From Streptomyces naganishii JCM 4654 (GTDB lineage: Bacteria; Actinomycetota; Actinomycetes; Streptomycetales; Streptomycetaceae): DNA of 64,000 bases. A program made the position numbers and the translations under genes. Under the pieces are notes generated by a model. The model saw only the letters and a list, made by a program, of their open reading frames with translations. It was not told where the DNA came from and did no database searches. The stretch covers positions 124,001-188,000 of the forward strand of contig NZ_BMVF01000013.1 of assembly GCF_014650575.1 (NCBI RefSeq), read 5' to 3'. Positions 34,801 through 41,478 of the stretch are shown in pieces. Numbering within the stretch: the stretch's first letter is position 1; every line of letters begins with the position of its first letter.

Positions 34801-35704
34801 CGATCACGCCGTAGGACTGTGGGACCTGGCGCGGCGCACCAGAGGGGCGGTCCTGACCGGGCATCCCGAGAGCGTCACCGCCGTGGCGTGGGCGCCGGAC
34901 GGCGCGACCCTGGCCTCGGCCGGCTCGGACGGCGCCGTACGGCTCTGGGACGTCGCGGCGCGCCGCACGCTCGCCACCCTCACCGGGCACCGCGGGGCCG
35001 CGTTCGCGGTGGCCTTCGCGCCCGACGGCCGCACCCTGGCCTCGGCGGGCGCCGACGGCACCGTCCGCCTGTGGGACGCCGCCGCGGGCCGTCCACTGGC
35101 CGTCCTCACCGGTCACACGGACTTCGTCAACGACGTGGCCTTCAGCCCGGACGGTCGCACACTCGCCGGCGCCGGCGACGATCTGACGGTACGGCTGTGG
35201 GACGTGCGCACGCACCGCCGGCCGGCCACTCTGAGCGGTCACACCGGCGCGGTCCGGGGCGTGGCCTTCAGCCCCGACGGCCGCACGCTGGCCAGTTGCG
35301 GCAACGACGGGACGGTACGGCTGTGGGACGTGGCCCGGCGCCGGCTGGACGCCTCCCTGACGGGACACACCGGGTCGGTGCGCGCCCTGGCCTTCTCACC
35401 GGACGGGCGGCTCCTGGCCAGCGGCGGCAGCGACCGCACCGTACGCCTGTGGGACGTACCGGGCAGGCGGCCCTGGGCCACGCTCACCGGGCACACCAAC
35501 GCGGTGTCGGGCGTGGCCTTCGCCCCGGACGGGCGGACCGTGGCGAGCGCCGGCAACGACGGGACCGTACGCCTGTGGGACCTGGACACGGGGGCACGGC
35601 TGGCGGAGATCGGCTGGCTGTGCCGGGGCATCGACCCGGGCACGCGCCGGGAACTGCTGCTCGGTACGTCCCTGTCCGGGGCCGCCGCGTGCGCGGGGCC
35701 GTGA
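31847..35704 (+). CDS. XRE HTH - nSTAND1 NTPase - TM - 14 WD40 repeat protein
   Basis: A 1285-residue multidomain protein. Residues 33-90 are an XRE-type HTH (LRQQRGLSLAELARRTHY, SKGYLSKIETG). About 108-570 is a STAND NTPase of the nSTAND1 type: CPYRGLSAF and FFGREQAL, Walker A APSGAGKSSL (151-160), Walker B LVLLVDQFEELF (about 247), and a winged helix (LITVDSDTVEITHEALLHSW). A hydrophobic stretch at about 585-606 is a probable membrane helix. From about 668 fourteen WD40 repeats (GH...VRLWD) follow, enough for two seven-bladed propellers; repeats 2, 3 and 8 lack the GH start. Such proteins act as ATP-driven signalling switches; here the trigger is unknown. DNA binding plus membrane anchoring in one chain is unusual. 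Confidence 0.92.
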   Translation: MGDLLGEPQQEAGTGHGHEAEAAAPATPPFPRQLRRLRQQRGLSLAELARRTHYSKGYLSKIETGAKRATADVARRCDEVLDAGGELLRLAGEAHQARGGDDVPGAACPYRGLSAFTTRDADRFFGREQALAALVEHLFSRVGEGPLMVVAPSGAGKSSLINAGLVPALRRPGGFPMAGADRWPVVGLTPTARPLDELAEHTAKALGTDPRLTGQEVADRPDALLRAVRAHSGGDRGDRGTPPPARLVLLVDQFEELFTLCSDETERRVYARVLCALAAPPASTAYDSAVVLLGVRADFSGRFLELPELAPVFADGLHVLPAMTTAELCACVTRPAELAGLALEPGLLPLLLRDAGVTGEPGAERVRAGVLPLVSHALMATWREREKSVLTVAGYERTGGIQGAVARTAEDAFARLHPAEQKTVRRILSRLVHLADSADGTGVTRRRVGRDALAARPADADGAARALDAFVRARLITVDSDTVEITHEALLHSWPRLREWIRSDRAALLNRQQLAHAAAEWEREGRDPSALYRGARLEAVGSLTGDEDSRIGPLDPTEEAFLHASRREELARRRQARRQVRSRQALVALLVVLLGCALAAGALAFRQRGRALAQEHTARAQALALQSTLLAAGRPEASMLLAGAAYRAAPTATARGALLSIQAQPFVARLGGHSGAVNAVAFAPGKRLLATGSSDGTVRVRRLSDRRTIATLAVTGRVRSIAFGPQGDTVAATDSEGVVRLWSWGAARRAVTVLPADTRGARAVAFAPRGRTLAVAAGAVIDLWDTAGQPRLLARLTGHTGRVDALAYAPDGRTLASGGTDRTVRLWDTGRTRPLAVLRGHTGEVLGLAFAPDGRGLASGSVDRTVRLWDVGERRTTATLTGHSDDVNAVTYTPDGTTVISASGDGTTRLWDVRKGRLLATLAGHTDYVMSAAVDPTGALLATGGFDHSVVLWDLRGRLLAARPFTEVSRIAYRPDGRVLAAADADHAVGLWDLARRTRGAVLTGHPESVTAVAWAPDGATLASAGSDGAVRLWDVAARRTLATLTGHRGAAFAVAFAPDGRTLASAGADGTVRLWDAAAGRPLAVLTGHTDFVNDVAFSPDGRTLAGAGDDLTVRLWDVRTHRRPATLSGHTGAVRGVAFSPDGRTLASCGNDGTVRLWDVARRRLDASLTGHTGSVRALAFSPDGRLLASGGSDRTVRLWDVPGRRPWATLTGHTNAVSGVAFAPDGRTVASAGNDGTVRLWDLDTGARLAEIGWLCRGIDPGTRRELLLGTSLSGAAACAGP

Positions 35705-35887
35705 GCGACGGCCCCGCACGGCGGGGTTTCCCGGCCGTTTCCCGTTGCCTGTCGGGAGAGGTCCGTGCCGGTGCCTGGGCCGGCGGGGCGGTGGGCGAAG
35801 TCCGTGTCGGCGGCGACGGGTTCGGAGCCGTACGGGTCAGCCTGTACGGCGTCCCCGTCCGCGCCGCCGCGCGCGACGGCTCGAGGG

Positions 35888-37102
35888 TCATCTGACGTGC
35901 TCGGCGGGGCGGGTGGCGGTGTGCAGCAGGTGCTCCAGGGGGCCCCGGCGGAACCGGTGGGTCCACAGGGTGGCCAGGACCATGGCGGTCGCGACGAAGG
36001 CGAAGAGGACCGTCAGGGCGGAGATGCCGTCTTCCCCGACCGCGGGCACATACCAGACGTCGCCGAAGAACCACAGGGCGATGATGTGCAGCACGTACAC
36101 ACTCAGCGCGGTGCTGCCGACCGCGGCGACGGGCCGGGCCAGCCGGGTCAGGCGCGGCATCCGGTCGGCGACGGCCAGGCACACGACGACCGCGCACAGG
36201 GCCACGCCCGTGTTGCCGACGATGGAGAACGTCGTCTCGCTGTGCGGCGCGGCCACCAGGAGCCACGCGGGCGGAACGCGGCCCTGCGGCTCGCCGGCCG
36301 TGTCGGACCACCAGGCCGACGAGGCCGAGCCCGCGCCCGTGGCGGACGCGACGGCGGGCAGGGCGTGCGGGACGAGGTGCAGGGCGAGCCAGGAGCTGCC
36401 ATAGCCGAGCGCGGCGAGCGCACCGCCGGTGAGCACGAGACGAGGCCTGGTGCCCGGACGGGTGAGGTCAAGCCTGGCCACCGCCATGCCCGCGACCAGG
36501 AAGGGGAACCAGGTGAGCGCCGGGTAGTTACCGGTGAACAGCAGGTCGGCCAGGCCGCCGGTGCCGCCGCCCTCGAGGGACGCCCTGACCAGGTACAGGA
36601 TCTGGGGCAGGACCAGGGCGCCGCCGGCGGCGACGAGCGCGAGTGCGGGGGCTCTGAGGCGGTGGAGCGGCAGCGCGGTGAGGAACAGCAGCCCGTAGCA
36701 GCTGAGGATCACGTTGACTTCGGTGTCCAGGGCGGTCAGCGCGTAGCCGAGGATCAGGAGCACGAGGGCGCGGATGGCGACCCGGGCCACCGCCTGGCGG
36801 CCCGCGCGTCCGGTACGGGGACGCGGGCGGCCGGTGATGATCATGAGGGAGAAGCCGGCGAGGAACGCGAAGAGCGCGGAGGAGCGGCCGCTGGCCGTCT
36901 CCAGCGCGAACCCCACCGGGCCGCCGACCGTGACGTCGGGACCGACGTGGACCGCGTACATGCCGAAGACGGCGATCCCCCGGGCCAGGTCGATGCCGAC
37001 CAGCCGCCCCGGCGAGGGGCGGCGGCCGCCGGGGGCGGGGGCTCGGGCGTCCACGAGCGACGGTGCCCGGTCCCTCACCTGGGTCTCCACTGTGCGGGTC
37101 AT
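35888..37102 (-). CDS. DUF418/acyltransferase-like membrane protein
   Basis: A 404-residue integral membrane protein with about ten helices. The first helix region GRLVGIDLARGIAVFGMYAVHV is the signature shared by DUF418 and heparan-alpha-glucosaminide N-acetyltransferase-like proteins. Later SSALFAFLAGFSLMI and the C-terminal STALSVYVLHIIALWFFG fit the same group. It may acylate a cell-envelope glycan, but this is family inference. The 183 bp between it and the WD40 gene hold no supported gene. It is divergent from a two-component system across a 392-bp region with a tandem repeat. Confidence 0.82.
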   Translation of the reverse strand: MTRTVETQVRDRAPSLVDARAPAPGGRRPSPGRLVGIDLARGIAVFGMYAVHVGPDVTVGGPVGFALETASGRSSALFAFLAGFSLMIITGRPRPRTGRAGRQAVARVAIRALVLLILGYALTALDTEVNVILSCYGLLFLTALPLHRLRAPALALVAAGGALVLPQILYLVRASLEGGGTGGLADLLFTGNYPALTWFPFLVAGMAVARLDLTRPGTRPRLVLTGGALAALGYGSSWLALHLVPHALPAVASATGAGSASSAWWSDTAGEPQGRVPPAWLLVAAPHSETTFSIVGNTGVALCAVVVCLAVADRMPRLTRLARPVAAVGSTALSVYVLHIIALWFFGDVWYVPAVGEDGISALTVLFAFVATAMVLATLWTHRFRRGPLEHLLHTATRPAEHVR

Positions 37103-37494
37103 ACTTCATGTGTTCACACGCGGGGCGCCCGAGCCAGCCCGGCGGCTGTCCGGAATGACCCCGCCGACCGGCCGCAATCACCCCGGCCGAGCGGCGCCGG
37201 TGGACCGGCCGCCTGGCACGGGCACGCCGCGCCGGCCGGCACGAGTGGAGCCGGCCGACTGACGGGGGTGCGACCGGCCGAGCGGCGGGGGTGCATCTGG
37301 CCGACTGACGGGGTGCGACCGGCCGACCGGCGGGGGTGCGCTTGGCCGGCCGGCGGGGGTGCGCCCCGCCGACCGGATGGGTGCGCGCCGCCAACCGGCG
37401 GGAATTCCGCTCGTACGGCCTGTGCGGTCTCCCCCGCGGGTACCCATCGGGCGGCGGGAGTGGCGGCCGGCCGCCGACGACGAGCGGAGCGCAG
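37103..37494. other. 392-bp divergent intergenic region
   Basis: No supported gene. It separates the DUF418-like gene from the response regulator and is dominated by the 23-bp tandem repeat at 37253-37389. The response-regulator ribosome site GGAG is at about 37485. Confidence 0.7.
37253..37389. repeat. 23-bp tandem repeat, six copies
   Basis: Units of 22-23 bp built on GGCCGACTGACGGGGGTGCG plus three variable bases start at 37253, 37276, 37299, 37321, 37344 and 37367; a decayed seventh follows. Unit length is not a multiple of three, so the open frames across it are artefacts. It ends about 105 bp before the response regulator start. It could be a binding array or a slippage product. Confidence 0.85.
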
Positions 37495-38163
37495 GTGATC
37501 CGGGTACTGGTGGTCGACGACGAAGCCCTGATCCGTACGGGCTTCACCCACATCCTCAGCGCGGCGGACGACGTGCGGGTCGTCGCGGCGGTGCCCGGCG
37601 GCGAGGCCGTGGCCACGGTACGGCAGTTGCGGCCCGACGTCGTGCTGCTCGACATCCGCATGCCGGACGTGGACGGGCTCACCATCCTGGCCGAGCTGCG
37701 CCGGCTGCCGCAGGCGCCCGTGGTGGCCATGCTCACCACGTTCGACGCGGACGAGTACGTGACGACCGCGCTGCGTTCGGGCGCCGCCGGGTTCCTGCTC
37801 AAGGACACCGACCCCGAGCAGCTGCCCCATCTGGTGAGAACGCTGGCCCAGGGCGGGACCGTGCTCTCGTCCGAGGTCACCCGCCGGGTCGTGGACGGTT
37901 ACCTCGACCACGGCGTCCGCGACTCGGCCTCCGCCCGTCTCACCGCACGGCTGAGCGAGCGCGAGCGTGCCGTCCTCGTCCTCCTGGCCGACGGACTCGC
38001 CAACACCGACATCGGTGAGCGCCTGCACCTGAGCACCGGCACCGTCAAGGGCCACGTCACCAACGTGCTGGCGAAGCTCGAGGTCGGCAGCCGGGTCCAG
38101 GCGGCGCTGATCGCCGAGCGCGCGGGTCTGCTCACCCCGCCGCCGGACGAGGACGCGCGGTGA
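37495..38163 (+). CDS. NarL/LuxR-family response regulator
   Basis: A 222-residue two-component response regulator. The receiver domain has LVVDDEALIR (acidic pair), VVLLDIRMPDVDG (phospho-Asp at about 53), Thr in MLTTFD and Lys in FLLKDT. The C-terminal LuxR HTH reads LSERERAVLVLLADGLANTDIGERL, then TGTVKGHVTNVLAKLEV. GTG 37495 has GGAG 6 bp upstream and opens the conserved first strand; an upstream ATG would include the tandem repeat. It overlaps the kinase start by 4 bp (GTGA). The kinase downstream is its obvious partner; target genes are not evident, though the divergent membrane protein is a candidate. Confidence 0.93.
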   Translation: MIRVLVVDDEALIRTGFTHILSAADDVRVVAAVPGGEAVATVRQLRPDVVLLDIRMPDVDGLTILAELRRLPQAPVVAMLTTFDADEYVTTALRSGAAGFLLKDTDPEQLPHLVRTLAQGGTVLSSEVTRRVVDGYLDHGVRDSASARLTARLSERERAVLVLLADGLANTDIGERLHLSTGTVKGHVTNVLAKLEVGSRVQAALIAERAGLLTPPPDEDAR

Positions 38164-39272
38164 AGCTCCGCCCGCCCTCGGGCCTGCTGCTCGACACCGC
38201 CCTCGTGGCCTTCGCGCTGGCGGACGCGTGGGCGCACGTCGACCTGGCGGACCGGCCGGCGGCGGCGTGCGGGCTCCTGGGCGCCCTCGCGCTGACGCTG
38301 CGCCGCCGCCTGCCGCTGACGACGTTCCTGCTCACCCTGCCCACGGCGCTGGTCACGGACTCGGTGGTCGCGCCCATGGCCGCGCTCTACACGCTCTCCT
38401 CGCTGAGCCGGCACCGCCTGCTGCTGGGCGCCTGCGCACTGACGTACGCCGTCACCGACTTCATGCCCTGGCCGTGGTCGTCCCTGAACGCCACCGAGCT
38501 GTCCCAGACGAACAACCTCTTCCACCTCAGCTACACCCTGGCCACCGCCGCCGCGCCCGTCTTCCTGGGCCAGCTCGTCCAGGCGCGGCGCGAACTGTCC
38601 CTGCGGCTCGCCGAGATCTCCGAGGCCCGCGAGCACGAGCGGCTGCTGACCGCGCAGAGCGTGCTGGCGAAGGAACGGGCCCAGCTCGCCCGGGAGATGC
38701 ACGACGTCGTGTCCCACCAGGTCGGCCTCATCGCCGTGCAGGCCGGAGCGCTGCAGGTGAGCAGCCGCGACGCCGAGACGAGGAAGGGGGCCGCCACGAT
38801 CCGCAGGCTCAGTGTGCAGACCCTGGAGGAACTGCGGCACATGGTCAGCGTGCTGCGGGCTTCCGGCAGCCGGCCCACGGAACTGACCCCGCAGCCGTCC
38901 CTGGCGGACTTGGAGCGCCTGGTGGACGCCAGCGGCATCGAGGCGAAGCTGGAGACCGACCTGCCGGCCGAACTTCCGCCTCCGGTGCAGCGCGCCGTGT
39001 ACCGCACCGTGCAGGAGGCGTTGACCAACGTGCGCAAGCACGCTCCGGGCGCCGCGGCGACCGTCCGGGTACGGCACCGGGACGGCGTCGTCCGCACCAC
39101 GGTCACCAACACCGCGCCCACCCGGCCCGCGTTCGTCCTGCCGAGCGCCCACCACGGCCTGGCCGGCCTGTCCCAGCGAGCCGAACTCCTCGGCGGCACG
39201 GTCACCTCGGGCCCGACCCCCGAGGGCGGCTACGAACTGAGCCTGGTCCTGCCCATCGACCGAAGCCGCTGA
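38160..39272 (+). CDS. Two-component sensor histidine kinase (HisKA_3 type)
   Basis: A 370-residue membrane kinase. About four to five N-terminal hydrophobic helices (residues 5-140) form the sensor with almost no extracellular domain. A coiled helix leads to the HisKA_3 box ERAQLAREMHDVVSHQVGLIAVQAG with the phospho-His in EMHDVVSHQ. The HATPase domain shows VQEALTNVRKHAPG (N box) and HHGLAGLSQRAELLGG (G box). This is the usual NarL-partner kinase of Streptomyces, probably sensing membrane or envelope state. The start GTG overlaps the regulator stop. Confidence 0.93.
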   Translation: MKLRPPSGLLLDTALVAFALADAWAHVDLADRPAAACGLLGALALTLRRRLPLTTFLLTLPTALVTDSVVAPMAALYTLSSLSRHRLLLGACALTYAVTDFMPWPWSSLNATELSQTNNLFHLSYTLATAAAPVFLGQLVQARRELSLRLAEISEAREHERLLTAQSVLAKERAQLAREMHDVVSHQVGLIAVQAGALQVSSRDAETRKGAATIRRLSVQTLEELRHMVSVLRASGSRPTELTPQPSLADLERLVDASGIEAKLETDLPAELPPPVQRAVYRTVQEALTNVRKHAPGAAATVRVRHRDGVVRTTVTNTAPTRPAFVLPSAHHGLAGLSQRAELLGGTVTSGPTPEGGYELSLVLPIDRSR

Positions 39273-39296
39273 GCGGAACGGGCGCCAACCGCGCGG

Positions 39297-40328
39297 TCAT
39301 CCGGGCGAACGGACCGACTCCAGCGCCTCGTTCAGGTTGTGTTCGGCGATGCCCGCCATGAGCTCCCGGTCGGGGAAGTCTCCGTCGAGCAGTCTCAGTG
39401 GGCCCGCCGTCAGCGAGAGCCGTTGTGCCAGCGTGTAGAAGCGGAGCCTGTGCTGGTCAAGTCCGTCGGCTTCCAGGCGCTCGTACCGCTCGTCGAAGCG
39501 GATCCGCAGGAAGACGTGCTCCCACTCGACGTCGAAGTACATCGCACCCTCGATGTCGATCAGGACGGGCCGCCCCTCCGGGTCCACCAGCACATGGTCG
39601 GGGCCCAACTCGCCGTGCACCAGCGAGTACCGCGACCGTGGCCGCACGGTCCCCGCCAGATGTCGCAGCCGTTCCTCCAGCCGGTCGTGTGCGCCCCCGA
39701 TCCGCGGGTCGCGTGCGGCCGCCTCGGCAAGGTCGCGCAGCGCACGGTCCAGGACGACCTCCTCGCACGACGTCCCGCGTGAGGCCGCGCCCGCGTCCAC
39801 CACGGCCACCTTGCCGAAGGCGGGAGCCCGGTGGCCTCGCATCGCCTCCAGGGAGTCGCGGAGCCGTTCCATGACCGGGGCCGCCGCCGCGGGGTCCTGG
39901 GCGAGGAGCGCCTGCAGGCTCTCGCCCCGGAGGTCCTCGACGATCGCGAGGTCGGCCGGGCAGTGGGCGCCCTCGCGGTCGACGAGGCGGAGCGCCGGGA
40001 CGCGGACTCCGAGTGCGTCGAGCCGTGCGTGCGCGGCCTCGAACAGGTCGAGCCCGAGACCCGGCGAGAACGGGTCGGCCGGATCGTGGTCGCCTTCCGC
40101 CGCCGGCCAGTAGTTCTCGTCCTCCGCCCACAAGTACGCGACCGCTGTCGTCCCGTCGTCCATCACCAGGCGGTAGACACCCTTCTTGCTGCCGCCCGCC
40201 AGAGGCTCCACCCCTTCCAGCCGCCGCCCCGGGCCCAGCGCCGCCCGCGCCGCACCTGCCAACTGCTCCCGCCTCACCGCGTCGAGCACCACGCCCCCAG
40301 CCACCGCCTCTCCAAGAGGACAACTCAC
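39297..40328 (-). CDS. Phosphotransferase family protein (APH-like kinase fold)
   Basis: A 343-residue protein with the aminoglycoside phosphotransferase/choline kinase fold. The catalytic loop is SLVHGELGPDHVLVD, followed by the metal-binding VLIDIEGA. GGSKKGVYRL in the N-lobe corresponds to the nucleotide loop and lysine. Homologues phosphorylate small molecules, including antibiotics, but many have no known substrate. Convergent with the sensor kinase, 24 bp apart, and divergent from the ADP-ribosylglycohydrolase. Confidence 0.85.
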   Translation of the reverse strand: MSCPLGEAVAGGVVLDAVRREQLAGAARAALGPGRRLEGVEPLAGGSKKGVYRLVMDDGTTAVAYLWAEDENYWPAAEGDHDPADPFSPGLGLDLFEAAHARLDALGVRVPALRLVDREGAHCPADLAIVEDLRGESLQALLAQDPAAAAPVMERLRDSLEAMRGHRAPAFGKVAVVDAGAASRGTSCEEVVLDRALRDLAEAAARDPRIGGAHDRLEERLRHLAGTVRPRSRYSLVHGELGPDHVLVDPEGRPVLIDIEGAMYFDVEWEHVFLRIRFDERYERLEADGLDQHRLRFYTLAQRLSLTAGPLRLLDGDFPDRELMAGIAEHNLNEALESVRSPG

Positions 40329-40444
40329 GCACCCTAGTTGGGCACCGGCGCGCCTGACGCTTTCGGACCAGCGCCCCCACGATCACGACCTGGTCGAAGA
40401 AAACAGGTGGCCGGTGCGGGCCGGGACTGTCAGGATGCCCGGCG

Positions 40445-41359
40445 ATGGCCTCCCACTCGTACCCCTTCCAAAGCCCTGCGTTCGATCCCCTCGGCACCGC
40501 CGCCCGTGACGCCTTGAACGGCCTGGCCGTCGGCGACGCCTTCGGAGCCCAGTTCTTCGTCCCCGGCAACCTCGCCGCTCTGCGTGACCGGCACCTGCCT
40601 GACGCACCCTGGCCGTGGACCGACGACACCGAGATGGCCTGCTCCATCCACCAACTGCTCGAGCAGCGGGGCGAGGTGGACCAGGACGCACTGGCCCGTT
40701 CCTTCGCTGGGCGGCACGACTTCGACCGCGGTTACGGTCCCGCGATGAACCGCCTGCTGCGCCTGGTCCGCCAGGGCGCCGACTGGCGTGAACTGGCGGC
40801 CGGGCTGTTCGACGGGCAGGGCTCCTGGGGCAACGGGGCCGCGATGCGCGTCGCCCCTCTGGGCGCCCGTTTCCCGGGTGATCCGGAGCGCGGGGCCCGG
40901 CAGGCCGCCATGTCCGCCGAGGTGACCCACACGCATCCCGAGGCCGTCGCCGGGGCGGTCGCCGTCGCCGCCGGCCGCGCCGCGCACCGCCGCGAAGAAC
41001 CCGTGGCGGGCGCGGACCTGCTCGCCACCGTTTTGGACTTCGTCCCGCCCAGCCGGGTACGCGACGGCATCGCCGAGGCCCGTACGCTCCTGGACCAGCC
41101 CCACGTCGAACTCGCCGCTCACGTTCTCGGCAACGGACGCCAGGTCAGCGCCATGGACACGGTCCCCTTCACCCTCTGGTGCGCCGCCCGCCATCTGACC
41201 GACTACGCGTCCGCCCTGTGGGCCACGGCCTCGGCCGGCGGCGACGTCGACACCACCTGCGCCATCGTCGGCGGCATCGTCGCCTCCCGCGTCGGCACCG
41301 AGAACATCCCCACCACCTGGCGCCACCACACCGAACCCCTGCCGACCTGGCTACGCTGA
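40445..41359 (+). CDS. ADP-ribosylglycohydrolase (DraG/ARH) family protein
   Basis: A 304-residue all-helical dinuclear-metal hydrolase. Metal motifs are GLAVGDAFGAQF near the N-terminus, WPWTDDTEMA, and SAGGDVDTTCAIVGGIVA near the C-terminus, which together build the Mg/Mn site. The family removes ADP-ribose from proteins or small molecules, reversing ADP-ribosylation. HTHPEAVAGAVAVAAG is the conserved helix in the middle. No partner ADP-ribosyltransferase is seen here. The next gene downstream is convergent rph; whether this enzyme acts on ADP-ribosylated rifampin is an idea only. Confidence 0.92.
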   Translation: MASHSYPFQSPAFDPLGTAARDALNGLAVGDAFGAQFFVPGNLAALRDRHLPDAPWPWTDDTEMACSIHQLLEQRGEVDQDALARSFAGRHDFDRGYGPAMNRLLRLVRQGADWRELAAGLFDGQGSWGNGAAMRVAPLGARFPGDPERGARQAAMSAEVTHTHPEAVAGAVAVAAGRAAHRREEPVAGADLLATVLDFVPPSRVRDGIAEARTLLDQPHVELAAHVLGNGRQVSAMDTVPFTLWCAARHLTDYASALWATASAGGDVDTTCAIVGGIVASRVGTENIPTTWRHHTEPLPTWLR

Positions 41360-41410
41360 CACCGGCCCCACGCACGTCCAGGTTCGGTTCCGCCCCCTGT
41401 TCAGCAAGGT

Positions 41411-41431
41411 GGGGCCGTGGGCGTCGGCCCC
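41411..41431. terminator. Bidirectional terminator hairpin
   Basis: Perfect 7-bp stem GGGGCCG/CGGCCCC with a 7-nt loop, between the convergent ADP-ribosylglycohydrolase and rph genes, and about equally far from both stops. Confidence 0.6.
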
Positions 41432-41478
41432 GGACCGGGCCGTCCGGGCCGCTACGGCACTGGTCCCGACAGGGTCGG

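Noticed and set aside
37253..37389. CRISPR array
   Set aside because: Repeats are directly tandem without spacers, and no cas genes are in the window.
37178..37447. Pro/Arg-rich frames across the 23-bp tandem repeat
   Set aside because: Unit length is not a multiple of three, so the frames drift and no start or homology supports coding.
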